DNA of 64,000 nt. It comes from JAFAXD01 sp963816775. Lineage in GTDB: Bacteria; Pseudomonadota; Alphaproteobacteria; Rhizobiales; Xanthobacteraceae. The notes beneath the pieces were generated by a model. That model worked only from the letters and a program-made list of their open reading frames with translations, was not told where the DNA came from and did no database searches. This document shows positions 52,245-60,975 of this stretch, piece after piece. Both the position numbers and the translations under genes were made by a program. The stretch covers positions 81,395 to 145,394 of the forward strand of contig CAWFLX010000031.1 in NCBI GenBank assembly GCA_963816775.1. The letters run 5' to 3'. Every line of letters begins with the position of its first letter. The first letter of the stretch is position 1.

Positions 52245-52991
52245 TTATGGCAACGGGCTGCCGAGCTTCGCGGCCTGATCGACAATCCACCCGCGATAGC
52301 GCACCAGCGGCGTGACACCGGTCAGCCCGCCGCATCCTTCGGTCAGGCCGGGGCCAGTCGACCAACTCACGAGCCCGATGACCGTCAGGGGCTCCGAGGT
52401 TGCAAACACCGGCGCGCCCGAATCGCCGGTACAGGCGCCCAATCCGCCCTTGCTGCCCGCACCTGGATCGAGCAGGCGAATCTGAAGACCGCCAGGTTGC
52501 CCGGTCACGCTCAGCGTGGCGGCGCGTACCTCGCCGCCGGTGCGTCCATCACCACGCACCGCAACCCCATAGCCGGCGACCAGAAAGCGGTCCCCGACCG
52601 CGACCGGTTCCTGCGATTGCGTGAGAAGGGCCGGGGCGAGGTCGGCCGGCTGGGCCAACTTGAGCAAGGCGACGTCGGCGGTTGCGCGATGCCCCAACAG
52701 AGCCTTGAGGTCGAATTGCGGATGGCGGGCGATTTTAGCGACATCGCGCAGGACGGGCTGCTGCTTGGCGTCGTGCTCGACGAGCTTGTAATCGGCACCC
52801 GGCGTCACGCAATGCGCGACGGTGAGCACGAGATCGCGCGCCAGCGCGACGCCGGTGCAGAAATTTCCGCGCGAGCCCACGATCAGCGCGACCCGGCGCG
52901 CCACCGCGTCGCTTGCGGGCGGCGCGCCGCCGACCATGGCGCAGGCGAGGGACGCAGCGCTGGCAAAGGCAAAGGTGAGAAGGAGACGCAT
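52245..52991 (-). CDS. Exported trypsin-like serine protease (S1)
   Basis: 248 residues. A signal peptide (MRLLLTFAFASAASLACA) precedes the S1 fold: VALIVGSRGNFCTGVALARD, TVAHC (His), TADVALLKLAQP (Asp) and GACTGDSGAPVFA (Ser in GDSGGP-like form). Two cysteine pairs (CTGV with AHC; GACTGD with EGCGG) look like disulfides. No PDZ domain, so it is unlike DegP. Probably a periplasmic or secreted protease of unknown target. Confidence 0.93.
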   Translation of the reverse strand: MRLLLTFAFASAASLACAMVGGAPPASDAVARRVALIVGSRGNFCTGVALARDLVLTVAHCVTPGADYKLVEHDAKQQPVLRDVAKIARHPQFDLKALLGHRATADVALLKLAQPADLAPALLTQSQEPVAVGDRFLVAGYGVAVRGDGRTGGEVRAATLSVTGQPGGLQIRLLDPGAGSKGGLGACTGDSGAPVFATSEPLTVIGLVSWSTGPGLTEGCGGLTGVTPLVRYRGWIVDQAAKLGSPLP

Positions 52992-53089
52992 CGAACGATC
53001 AGCGTCGGGCGGCTACATTTTGTCAACGGTACCGCGCCTGGGCGCAAAGCCCTTGACGTGCCCTTCCGTTGCGGCGATGCCGACGGCCG

Positions 53090-53392
53090 ATGCGCACTCA
53101 ATTCGTCATTCTCATCGTCCTCGCTCTGGCGCCGATCCGGCATGCCGCCGCAGAGCCGCGCCATTGCCTCTCCCCCGACGAGCGGCGGCAAGCGGTCAAG
53201 GCCCATAAGCTGGCGCCGCTCGGCAGGGCGATCCGCCGGGTCAACGCGCGCTACCCGGGCGAATTGCTCGCAGTCAGGCTGTGCGAGCAGGGAAAGCACC
53301 TGCTGTACGTGCTGACAGTGTTGCCGCGCAGTGGCAAAGTAGTCCATGCATCGGTGGACGCCGCCACCGGCGCCATGGTGAGCGGGTCCTGA
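53090..53392 (+). CDS. Small exported PepSY-like protein, FeuN-like candidate
   Basis: 100 residues from ATG 53090. A signal peptide (MRTQFVILIVLALAPIRHAA) is followed by a domain HCLSPDERRQAVKAHKLAPL, then the PepSY-like end LYVLTVLPRSGKVVHASVDA with a TG-type turn. It sits 33 bases upstream of the response regulator. In Sinorhizobium a small periplasmic protein, FeuN, modulates the FeuP-FeuQ pathway; the size, location and export signal agree, so this is a candidate equivalent (inference; sequence identity not checked). Confidence 0.8.
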   Translation: MRTQFVILIVLALAPIRHAAAEPRHCLSPDERRQAVKAHKLAPLGRAIRRVNARYPGELLAVRLCEQGKHLLYVLTVLPRSGKVVHASVDAATGAMVSGS

Positions 53393-53425
53393 CCCGGCCA
53401 GGGACGGTTATCGGCAGGAGAACAC

Positions 53426-54112
53426 ATGCGCCTCCTCGTCATCGAGGACGATCCTGATCTCAACCGCCAGCTCGCGACGGCCCTGACCGAGGCGGGTTAC
53501 GTGGTCGATCGCGCGTTCGACGGCGAGGAAGGGCACTATCTCGGCGAGTCGGAGCCCTACGACGCGGTCATACTCGACATCGGTCTCCCCAAGATGGACG
53601 GTATTTCCGTTCTGGAAGCGTGGCGGCGCGCGGGACGCGCCATGCCGGTGTTGCTGCTCACTGCGCGCGATCGCTGGAGCGACAAGGTTCAGGGCTTCGA
53701 TGCCGGCGCCGATGATTACGTGGCCAAGCCGTTTCATCTCGAAGAGGTGCTGGCGCGCATTCGCGCGTTGCTGCGCCGTTCGGTCGGCCACGCCAAGAGC
53801 GAGTTCACCTGCGGGCCGGTCCGTCTCAACTCGCGCACCGGGCGCGTCACCGTCGACGGCAATCCGGTCAAGCTGACGTCGCACGAATATCGACTGCTGT
53901 CTTATTTGATGCATCACACCGGCCGGGTGGTGTCGCGCACCGAATTGGTGGAGCATCTCTACGATCAGGATTTCGATCGCAACTCCAACACCATCGAGGT
54001 GTTCGTGGGCCGCATTCGCAAGAAGCTCGGCGTCGACGTAATCCAGACCGTGCGCGGCCTGGGTTATCTGCTCACGCCCCCGAGCGAAACGCGTCCGGGT
54101 GATGCGCGCTAA
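53426..54112 (+). CDS. feuP: OmpR-family response regulator, FeuP-like
   Basis: 228 residues. The receiver begins MRLLVIEDDPDLNRQLATAL; the phospho-Asp is in VILDIGLPKMDG (about residue 51), with a Lys in DYVAKPF. The winged-helix DNA-binding domain has LTSHEYRLLSYLMHHTGRVV and NTIEVFVGRIRKKLGVDVIQ, then RGLGYLL. PhoP-like in overall style, matching FeuP of rhizobia. An AGGAG site precedes the ATG. Its last 11 bases overlap the kinase start. Confidence 0.88.
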   Translation: MRLLVIEDDPDLNRQLATALTEAGYVVDRAFDGEEGHYLGESEPYDAVILDIGLPKMDGISVLEAWRRAGRAMPVLLLTARDRWSDKVQGFDAGADDYVAKPFHLEEVLARIRALLRRSVGHAKSEFTCGPVRLNSRTGRVTVDGNPVKLTSHEYRLLSYLMHHTGRVVSRTELVEHLYDQDFDRNSNTIEVFVGRIRKKLGVDVIQTVRGLGYLLTPPSETRPGDAR

Positions 54113-55469
54113 CTCGCTGGCGCTGCGGCTCTTCCTGTCCGCGACAGTCTGGACCGTGTTGATCCTGTTCGCGACCGGCGTGGTGCTCTCATCGCTCAAT
54201 CGCCAGGCCGTGGAACGTTCGTTCGACCGCCGGCTGAGCGTCTATCTGCGCACGCTCGTGGCCGAAGTGGCTGCCCCGGAAGAGGGCGGCGAGCGCCCGC
54301 CGCAGTCGCTCGGCGAGCCGCTGTTCGAACTGCCGCTATCGGGCTGGTATTGGCAGGTCACCAAGCTCAACACCGCCAAGCCCGAGGTGCGCTCCTCGCG
54401 CTCGCTGTGGGACGGCGGCCTGCCGCATCCGAGCGATCAGGACGCGCCGCTCGCCGCCGACGGCACCCGTCGGACCTATGTGGACGGGCCGGAAGATCAG
54501 CGGCTGCGCTTGATCGAGCGCACCGTCGATCTCGGCGATGACGGACGCTATCTCATCGGGGTTGCCGGCAACTCGCAGGAGATCGAGGAGGAGACGCGCT
54601 CCTTCGACCGCGTCCTCGTCGTCACGTTCGGCACGCTGATCGTCGCGCTCCTGCTCACGACCATGTTCCAGGTGCGGTTTGGCCTTGCGCCGCTCAAGCG
54701 CATCTCCGAGGGCCTGGCCGCGATCCGCGGCGGGACCGCGGAGCGGCTGGAAGGGCAGTTCCCGTTTGAAATCGCGCCGCTCGCACGCGAGACCAACGCG
54801 CTGATCGACGCCAACCGTGAGATCGTCGAGCGCGCCCGCACGCACGTCGGCAATCTGGCGCATGCGCTCAAGACGCCGCTCTCCGTGATGGTCAACGAAG
54901 CGACGGCGCGCCGGCGCGATCCACTGGCTCAGAAGGTGTTGGAGCAAGCCGACATCATGCGCGACCAGGTGACCCGCCACCTCGAGCGCGCGCGGCTCGC
55001 CGCCCGCCTGACGGTCGTCGGCGACGTCACCGAGGTGCCGCCGGTCGTCTCGGCGCTCGCCCGCACCATGGAGAAGATCTATCACGACCGTGGCATTGCG
55101 ATCGACGTCGAGGCGCCGACGCCGGTGCGGTTCAAGGGCGAACAACCGGATCTCGAGGAGATGGTCGGCAACCTGGTCGACAACGCCTGCAAGTGGGCGC
55201 GCTCGCGGGTGAGTATCGAGGTGATGGCGGAAACCGACGGCGCGCAGTCGGTCGCGCACATTTTGGTCGATGACGACGGCCCCGGCCTTGACGCCGACCA
55301 GCGCGAGCAGGTTACGCACCGTGGCCAGCGGATGGATGAAACCAAGCCCGGCTCGGGGCTAGGACTATCGATCGTCGTCGAACTCGCGGCTCTCTACGGC
55401 GGCAGTCTGACGCTCGATACCGCGCCGATCGGCGGATTGCGCGCGGAGCTCGTGCTGCCGGCGGCATGA
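54102..55469 (+). CDS. feuQ: Transmembrane sensor histidine kinase, FeuQ-like
   Basis: 455 residues from ATG 54102 (GTG 54099 also in frame). Two membrane helices (LFLSATVWTVLILFATGVVL and VLVVTFGTLIVALLLTTMFQ) flank a periplasmic domain of about 140 residues. A HAMP-like linker precedes NLAHALKTPLSVMVNEA (phospho-His), then LVDNACKWARSRV (N box), DDDGPGLD and GSGLGLSIVVELAALYGG. The AHALKTPL form is shared with PhoQ/FeuQ-type kinases. FeuPQ in rhizobia is tied to cyclic glucan export and osmotic adaptation; the regulon here is unknown. Confidence 0.88.
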   Translation: MRANSLALRLFLSATVWTVLILFATGVVLSSLNRQAVERSFDRRLSVYLRTLVAEVAAPEEGGERPPQSLGEPLFELPLSGWYWQVTKLNTAKPEVRSSRSLWDGGLPHPSDQDAPLAADGTRRTYVDGPEDQRLRLIERTVDLGDDGRYLIGVAGNSQEIEEETRSFDRVLVVTFGTLIVALLLTTMFQVRFGLAPLKRISEGLAAIRGGTAERLEGQFPFEIAPLARETNALIDANREIVERARTHVGNLAHALKTPLSVMVNEATARRRDPLAQKVLEQADIMRDQVTRHLERARLAARLTVVGDVTEVPPVVSALARTMEKIYHDRGIAIDVEAPTPVRFKGEQPDLEEMVGNLVDNACKWARSRVSIEVMAETDGAQSVAHILVDDDGPGLDADQREQVTHRGQRMDETKPGSGLGLSIVVELAALYGGSLTLDTAPIGGLRAELVLPAA

Positions 55470-56929
55470 TGGCGCGCCCGCGCAACATGGAAGGACCTTC
55501 GATGAGCGCGCGCGGCGCGCCGCAGCCACGTGGCATGGGTTTGCGCAATGGCTTGGTGCTTGCCGCACTTCTGATCGCAGCGCTCGCCTCCGGCTCAAGT
55601 TTCGCGGCAGACAACATCACGCTCGACGATATCGGGTTCCAGATCGGCGACACGACCTATCGCTTGCCGCGCGTGGAATTTGTGGGCCCAAACCTCGATC
55701 GTCCACAATTGCGCGCGCTGTTCGATGCGAACGCCACGCAGCCGTTGCCCGCGCGACTTGCGGCGCTGTCGGCGAAGGCGGTGAATGTTCCGGAGCTGAT
55801 TGCCGAGTGGTCCTCCTCCGAAGGTCGGCAAACGGTGAGCGTTCGTGGGCTCAGCCTGCAAAACGTCGTCGCCGGCAGAGCCGCGCGGGTGTCGGCAGGC
55901 GAGGTTACCAGCGAGGGGGCGTTCATCACCTTCATCACAATCGGATCGGTCGCCGCCACCGATCTCAATTTTGCGCTGGCCGCAAAGGTCTATGCCGACG
56001 GGTCCGCCCGCAGCGACAAGGACGCGGACGCGATTGTGGGCGGGCTCGATCTCAACGCCATCGATGTGCGCACCAAGAAGGGTTCGACCGTGCATGCGGA
56101 TCGGTTCTCGATGAGTGCGTTGCGCGCGCTTCCGGGGTCGGGGCCGGCTGGCGAGGCTGAAGCCGGCGATGCTCAGCGTTACATGTCCGGCGTCGGCACT
56201 GCGTCGCTCGTGGGCGTGAGCGCCGACGTCGCAAGCGGTGAGGCAGTCGGTGACCGGTTGAAGCTGTCCATGAAGCGCGCCTCACTCTCAACCGAGCATC
56301 CCTACAACGGGCTGCCGACCGATGTTGCCGTCACGGTCGACGATGTCGAGGTTGCTTTGCCTGCGAACGCCGAGACATCGGGCGCCCGCGACTTGCGCGA
56401 CATGGGCTACGACGTGCTGCACGGCTCGTTGCAGGCCGCCGGGTCGTGGAACGAGGCGGCGAGCGAAATGGTGGGCGATGTCACCCTGCGGATTCGCGAT
56501 GCCGGTTCGGTTGGGGTGCGTGCCACGATCGGAAACGTGACCAAAGAGGCATTTGCCAGCACGCCGGCGGTTGCAGAAGCCGCCAGCAGCAAGGCCACGC
56601 TGAAGGCGTTTGTCGTCTCGGTCAGCGACAGCGGTTTGTTCGGACGGCTTGTCGCTAATGAAGCGCGCAAGCAGAACCGGTCGCAGGACGACATCCGTTC
56701 CGAACTCGCCGCTCAATCGGCGGCTGCGGTCGCATCGATTTTGAGCGTATTCCCCGACGCGCTCGTTGTTGCAAGGGCCGTCGTGAACTTCATCAAGCGG
56801 CCGGGGGATCTCGAAATCGCCGTCAAAGCGAAATCGCGCAGCGGAATCAGCTGGGCGGATTTGTTTGCGGCGCTGCCGGTGCCGGCAGAGATTGCGGACA
56901 AGCTCAGCGTCACCGCGCATGTGAAGTGA
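55466..56929 (+). CDS. Large exported hypothetical protein in the feuPQ-like operon
   Basis: Up to 487 residues. The ATG at 55466 overlaps the kinase stop (ATGA); an ATG at 55502 gives a tidier start. A signal peptide (GLVLAALLIAALASGSSFAA) precedes a repeat-like beta-rich chain with DNITLDDIGFQIGDTTYRLP, TKKGSTVHADRFSMSALRAL and a late helical part (ASILSVFPDALVVARAVVNF). It lacks recognisable enzyme motifs and looks like a secreted structural or lipid-binding protein. Location in the operon suggests a link to the envelope function controlled by the two-component pair. Confidence 0.75.
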   Translation: MMARPRNMEGPSMSARGAPQPRGMGLRNGLVLAALLIAALASGSSFAADNITLDDIGFQIGDTTYRLPRVEFVGPNLDRPQLRALFDANATQPLPARLAALSAKAVNVPELIAEWSSSEGRQTVSVRGLSLQNVVAGRAARVSAGEVTSEGAFITFITIGSVAATDLNFALAAKVYADGSARSDKDADAIVGGLDLNAIDVRTKKGSTVHADRFSMSALRALPGSGPAGEAEAGDAQRYMSGVGTASLVGVSADVASGEAVGDRLKLSMKRASLSTEHPYNGLPTDVAVTVDDVEVALPANAETSGARDLRDMGYDVLHGSLQAAGSWNEAASEMVGDVTLRIRDAGSVGVRATIGNVTKEAFASTPAVAEAASSKATLKAFVVSVSDSGLFGRLVANEARKQNRSQDDIRSELAAQSAAAVASILSVFPDALVVARAVVNFIKRPGDLEIAVKAKSRSGISWADLFAALPVPAEIADKLSVTAHVK

Positions 56930-57179
56930 GCGTGCGCCCATCGGCGCGATCGGATGCGACGGCGCAGCCGCAGCAGCCGCATTGCATACGCATGACGGCC
57001 ATGAGGCTGCTGCCGATCTGCTGGCGTACTGATGGAAATGCCCGTCAAACGGGGACTTCTTGATCATCACCGCGTGGCGCGATCGGGCCTCGACCGGAAA
57101 CCTTACCAAATTGCAATGATTGCAGATTGGGTCGAGTGTTAGCGTTTCATCAGGGGCGAACCTTCTTAGGGAGTTCGCG

Positions 57180-57533
57180 ATGAACAGGATTTTCGTGACT
57201 GTTGCCGCGGCTGCGTTGATGGGCGCGGGGGGTGTGGCATTGGCTCAGCAGGACGCCAACAACCCGGCACCGAATTACGCGTCAACCCCAGCGGTACAGA
57301 ACCACCAGGTCAAACACATTGAGGACGGGATCAACGCGGCACCGCGCTATCCGACCGTTGCCCCAGTCCACAGCACCAACGCGACGCCGATCCAGGATGG
57401 CAACAACCCGGCGCCGGTCGTGCAATCGGCTTCCACCACGCAGACGCCGCCTGCGCGGCGGGTGAAGACAGCCTCAAAGCCGGGTGGAACCGTGCACGCC
57501 CGCCAGCACACCCGCAGTGCCCACCACGGTTGA
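57180..57533 (+). CDS. Small exported hypothetical protein
   Basis: 117 residues from ATG 57180, with GGGAG upstream. A signal peptide (MNRIFVTVAAAALMGAGGVA) is followed by a low-complexity Asn/Pro/Ala/Thr region with two similar turns, DANNPAPNYASTPAV and DGNNPAPVVQSAST, and a basic His-rich end. Probably a periplasmic protein expressed on its own. No known domain. Confidence 0.7.
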   Translation: MNRIFVTVAAAALMGAGGVALAQQDANNPAPNYASTPAVQNHQVKHIEDGINAAPRYPTVAPVHSTNATPIQDGNNPAPVVQSASTTQTPPARRVKTASKPGGTVHARQHTRSAHHG

Positions 57534-58391
57534 GCGTTGCCGCTCGGCGGCGCGTTGACGCCCTGCTGCAACAGGAATGCGCGCCGCCACGGGGCCGCGT
57601 CATCGCGCCGTCGCCGCGGGTTTCGGGCGGTCGGACGCCGCGCTAGGGGAACGCCGCGGTCCAGCCAAGGCCGCGCCAGACGGCCGTATTCACACCAAAG
57701 TATAGTTGCGCTCGAGGCCTCAACGTGGCTGTTGGCCGCGCTCTTGCCCCATCAAGAGCTTCGGTCCCGATCGCTGCCCCCCACCCCACCCAATGGCGGT
57801 CGGGACCGTTAGCCCTCCCGGCTAAAATCCCTTTGTAATTCAGTAAGTCTTTCGTGCCAGGTTGCCGACCGCAACCCTTTGAATTTGTTGATTGGCCGTG
57901 CTTTCGCCCGAACTATGTTTTTGCAATTTTGACTTTGATGTCATTGCACTTTTCCAGCGGGTAGCCACTAATGATGAAAGTTCAAAGGACTGCGACCTGG
58001 ACGCCCTCGCAGCCTCTCACACGCGTGGACGCACCCACGTATCTCGCGACTGACGAGATTTCATTATCGAAAGCTTTACGACGTGGCCACCACCTCGGTT
58101 CACTCGTATCCCCGGTGGGTTGGTGAGGTTAAAAAGGGCGCAGCCGCGCGAGCGGCCACGCCCAATATCACCCGGGGGGAAGCCGCGAAGGGATGGCACG
58201 GCCGGCCAGCCTGACGTGAACTGCTGGCTGACCTGACCGGGGCCGAGCGCGAACACACGATACTCGGCGCCAGCAACCGCCGTACGGGGGCTCACGGCGC
58301 CGTCCGCCGGAACTGACCCCACCATTGCTCGGAGCGCTTCTGTTCAAGACCTCAGACGTGTGGACGGCTTGCAGCGTCTGTCTTGCGTCCC
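57534..58391. other. Gene-poor stretch of about 860 bp
   Basis: No convincing protein gene. A minus-strand frame at 58017-58325 is open but resembles no family and crosses the hairpin described below. A strong minus-strand terminator lies at 58131-58163, and a C/A-rich run near 57780. The stretch may hold a long csbD 3' region or a small RNA. Confidence 0.45.
58131..58163 (-). terminator. Intrinsic terminator on the minus strand
   Basis: On the minus strand GGGCGTGGCCGC, loop TCGC, GCGGCTGCGCCC then TTTTTAA. The stem has one two-base internal mismatch. It lies about 230 bases past the csbD stop, the only minus-strand gene upstream, so a long 3' UTR or a separate small transcript ends here. 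Confidence 0.7.
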
Positions 58392-58595
58392 TCACCACTG
58401 TTGGGAGCTATACCAATCGTCTATGTCTTTTCGTACCTGGTCCTTCGCATGACCGTATCGTTCTTGAATTTTTCCCTCGAGCTGATCACGACGACCGTCA
58501 ATCACGTTCAGGTCATCATCCGTCAGCTTCCCCCACTTCTCCTTCACCTTGCCCTTCACCTGTTTCCAGTTTCCGGCAACACGATCCCAGTCCAT
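58392..58595 (-). CDS. CsbD-family stress protein
   Basis: 67 residues from ATG 58595, preceded by GGAGAG; an ATG four codons earlier is less well placed. MDWDRVAGNWKQVKGKVKEK, LTDDDLNVIDGRRDQLEGKI and QERYGHAKDQVRKD are the classic CsbD pattern of a small, highly charged helical protein. CsbD genes belong to general stress regulons. About 50 bases upstream lies a strong match to the EcfG promoter, so control by the alphaproteobacterial general stress sigma factor is likely. Confidence 0.93.
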   Translation of the reverse strand: MDWDRVAGNWKQVKGKVKEKWGKLTDDDLNVIDGRRDQLEGKIQERYGHAKDQVRKDIDDWYSSQQW

Positions 58596-58643
58596 GAAGC
58601 TCTCCATTTACGCCTAAGTCACACGCGGTTAAGTCGGCCCTAT

Positions 58644-58668
58644 AACCTTTCGCAGCCGTGCTGGTTCC
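58644..58668 (-). promoter_or_regulatory. Predicted EcfG-type promoter of csbD
   Basis: Read on the minus strand: GGAAC, 17 bases, GTT (GGAAC-N16-gGTT). The consensus for the alphaproteobacterial general stress sigma factor is GGAAC-N16/17-cGTT. The -10 element is about 49 bases before the csbD start. A second near-identical site is at 60104-60128. Confidence 0.7.
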
Positions 58669-58782
58669 ACCGCTCTGGCCTAGGCGGCACTATGTCAAAA
58701 GACAAAGCGCGCTGCGAGAGCGATCATGGAACTCGTACGTCGAAAATGCTTTATTTTAGAGAGCGAGATACGAGGCGCAATT

Positions 58783-58974
58783 ATGCGCAACTATTTACTC
58801 GCCTTGCGACGAAGGCTCGACTACTTCGATCTTCTTGCTGTCGCGGCCCTCTTGCTTGGCATCGCAATCATTAGCGGCATTTTCTACACCTATGATGTGA
58901 CCCGACAAACGGTTAGGGATGATGCACGCGCGGAGACGCGCCTCAACAATCAGCAACTTCCTGATAATCTCTAG
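58783..58974 (+). CDS. Small single-helix membrane protein
   Basis: 63 residues from ATG 58783. A basic amphipathic start (MRNYLLALRRRLDYFD) leads to one membrane helix (LLAVAALLLGIAIISGIFYT) and a short polar tail (DVTRQTVRDDARAETR). Divergent from csbD. The TM helix and periplasmic Arg/Asp tail recall small stress-induced membrane proteins; no family name. Confidence 0.6.
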   Translation: MRNYLLALRRRLDYFDLLAVAALLLGIAIISGIFYTYDVTRQTVRDDARAETRLNNQQLPDNL

Positions 58975-59062
58975 CTGATCGACAAAGAGCCAATCATCGC
59001 ATTTAAAACGCGGGGAACTTGCGCCTGCGCCCGAATGGATCTAACCGCAAGGTCGACAATCC

Positions 59063-59932
59063 TCAGCGGCGAATGACGACCGAAGTGTGCCACCAGCCGT
59101 GCGGATTCGAACGGACGCTATCGTCGCGGTCGCGCCCGCCGGCGCAAGCCGCAAACCAGGCCACGGCGGCGCCGAGCAGCACCGCGGCGCCGCCCATGAA
59201 GGCAAGGATCACCGCGGTTTTGCGCGCGCGCTCGATGTTCTCCTTGGCACGGCCGATCACCTCGTTGACGCGTCGCTCGGCCTCGGGCTGGCGAGGTCGG
59301 TGCGGACAGTCACGAGGCGCACCAGGTAGCCGCGGTCGTCATCCTGAGGTCCCGCGATGGCTCGACACCGTGAGCAGGATGCGTCCGGCCTCCGCGCGTG
59401 TGTAGGTCATGTCGGCCGCGGGCGGGCGGTCACTCCGGAACAGGCGGTCGAGGTCGTAGGCGATAATATTCTCCCCGCCGACCGAGGTCGCTCCGGCGGC
59501 CTGGCCGCCTGTTGGCGCCGTCAGACGGGTCAGGGCTTGTGCGGTGCCCAATGTCAACAGGCCGCCCAGCAGGGTCGCGAGCGCCCAGACCAGCAGGCCG
59601 TGCACGCCGTCGCGAAATTCCATCTCGTCGGCTGCCCCGCCAGTGAGGCGGGAGCGCAGCCGCCCGGCCACGTAACCCCCCAAGCCGTAGGACACGAACG
59701 CGACCAACAGCGGGTAAAGTCCCGAAAGCAGCACCAGGACGAACGAGGTGTCACGCCAGGTCGGCGCGGTCGAACTCATTGAAAGCCCAATGGCCGCCGC
59801 GAAGGTGTGCAGCACGGAGGCGAGCGCGGCAGCGAGGAGTGCGCCCGCGATCACAGGCCCCCATTGGATATAACGGAATGCCGAAGGAATCTCGCCGACA
59901 TTCGGCGGTGCTGCTGGGTCTACGTAGGTCAT
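59063..59932 (-). pseudogene. Membrane protein with three or more helices, two frameshifts
   Basis: From ATG 59932 the chain starts MTYVDPAAPPNVGEIPSAFR and has membrane helices in WGPVIAGALLAAALASVLHT, SFVLVLLSGLYPLLVAFVSY and GVHGLLVWALATLLGGLLTL. The frame ends after LLTVSSHRG. A second frame continues QDDDRGYLVRLVTVRTDLAS and a third EAERRVNEVIGRAKENIERA then KTAVILAFMGGAAVLLGAAV. Shifts near 59347 and 59292 would restore about 290 residues. The start overlaps the stop of a 34-codon gene upstream. The family occurs in Bradyrhizobium relatives; function unknown. Confidence 0.65.
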
Positions 59933-60033
59933 AGCCAACTCGCTCGCTTCCAGCTGCGGTAGCGTAGACCGAGGAAAGAAAGAATGAACATGATCACGAC
60001 GATCAGGCCGATCAGATAAATCAAACCATTCAT
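59929..60033 (-). CDS. 34-residue membrane peptide upstream of the frameshifted membrane protein
   Basis: Starts MNGLIYLIGLIVVIMFILSF and ends LGLRYRSWKRASWL: one membrane helix with a basic tail. The ATG at 60033 has a textbook AGGAGG site seven bases before it. Its TGA overlaps the ATG of the next gene (ATGA), showing translational coupling. It follows an EcfG-type promoter by about 70 bases. It is probably a helper or anchor subunit of the downstream membrane protein. Confidence 0.75.
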   Translation of the reverse strand: MNGLIYLIGLIVVIMFILSFLGLRYRSWKRASWL

Positions 60034-60103
60034 GTACGCCTCCTGCCAAAAGGGAATAAACCCTTAGACGGATCGGACATCAGACCCTGGTACCGAACAT
60101 CAA

Positions 60104-60128
60104 AACGTGGGTTAACAAGGAAGGTTCC
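60104..60128 (-). promoter_or_regulatory. Predicted EcfG-type promoter of the 34-residue gene and its operon
   Basis: Read on the minus strand: GGAAC, 16 bases, CGTT, an exact match to the general stress sigma consensus. The -10 is about 71 bases before ATG 60033. It has the same overall length as the site before csbD. Confidence 0.75.
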
Positions 60129-60323
60129 CGCGCCGGCGCCCTTGCGTCTGTTTGAACGGTGGTCTGGGGCCTCGAGACTTCCCTGCTGCCAGTGCAGTGT
60201 CCCCTAGACTACCCGACGGCGTTTCAGACGTTCAACGGGACGTGACGCGTCCTCCGCGGTCGCCGAACAGCAAAAGCCGTCTCCAGGACGTCGAGTGAGG
60301 CCGCGCCCTAGAAACCATGACAG

Positions 60324-60927
60324 TCACCGAGCCAATTTCCACGCCTTGATCATTGGACCGCGATTTCCAAAAATCGGGTCTTTGCGTGGACGTGCAACCT
60401 TTGGGATTGTTCTGAGGGCCCGCTCGTGGTCCTTGCTGCTAGTGCACACGTGGTCGTCTCCCCGGATGGTGGATAGGCACCGATTACCAGGAAGTCTCCG
60501 ACTAGCCCAAAGGCATTGATGTCCGGTGCCGGCGGGCAGAACGACCACATCACCGGCCTTGAGGCGCAGTGTGCGCGCCGCGCTTCCCACCAAACTGGAC
60601 CTTGCCAGCGCCACCGGCTATCCCCAGCACCTCGTAAGTCCGGGAGTGGTAGTGGACATCATCGTAAATTCCGTCCCGCCAGGAATTTCCCCAGCCGTTG
60701 TTTTCGAACAAATCTTCGAGCACGGCGGCGGGGTCGAGACTAGCCGGAAAGCGCACCACGCTCCGGTAGACAATCAGGGGCCATCGTGGATGGTTGGGGA
60801 TAATACCGTCATCCCTGCAGCGGAAGGCGTGAGCCTTCCGTTGCCGAATTAAACCGGCAAGTTGATCGCGCGATGGCCTCGACCAGCCGGTGATCTTCTC
60901 TACAATCCTGGTCGCCTGTTCCCACAT
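60324..60927 (-). pseudogene. YjlB-like cupin protein split over several frames
   Basis: The segments follow the order of the YjlB cupin family: FRCRDDGIIPNHPRWPLIVY, FENNGWGNSWRDGIYDDVHY then HSRTYEVLGIAGGAGKVQFG in one frame; LKAGDVVVLPAGTGHQCL in a second; NAFGLVGDFLVIGAYPPSGE in a third; KDHERALRTIPKVARPRKDP and IFGNRGPM back in another. At least three shifts fall between about 60400 and 60580. Metal ligands HYHS, the E in YEVLG and GH survive in the text. Restored length is about 200 residues. The family is an uncharacterised cupin of soil bacteria. Confidence 0.7.
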
Positions 60928-60975
60928 CGGGACTCGGACAGTTCCCCTGGCACAGTTTTCCGCGACGATCGTGTC

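Noticed and set aside
58017..58325. 102-codon minus-strand frame as a protein
   Set aside because: It runs straight through a strong terminator hairpin and resembles no family.
57534..58391. tmRNA, RNase P RNA or 6S RNA
   Set aside because: The conserved core sequences of these RNAs that I know were not found in this gap.
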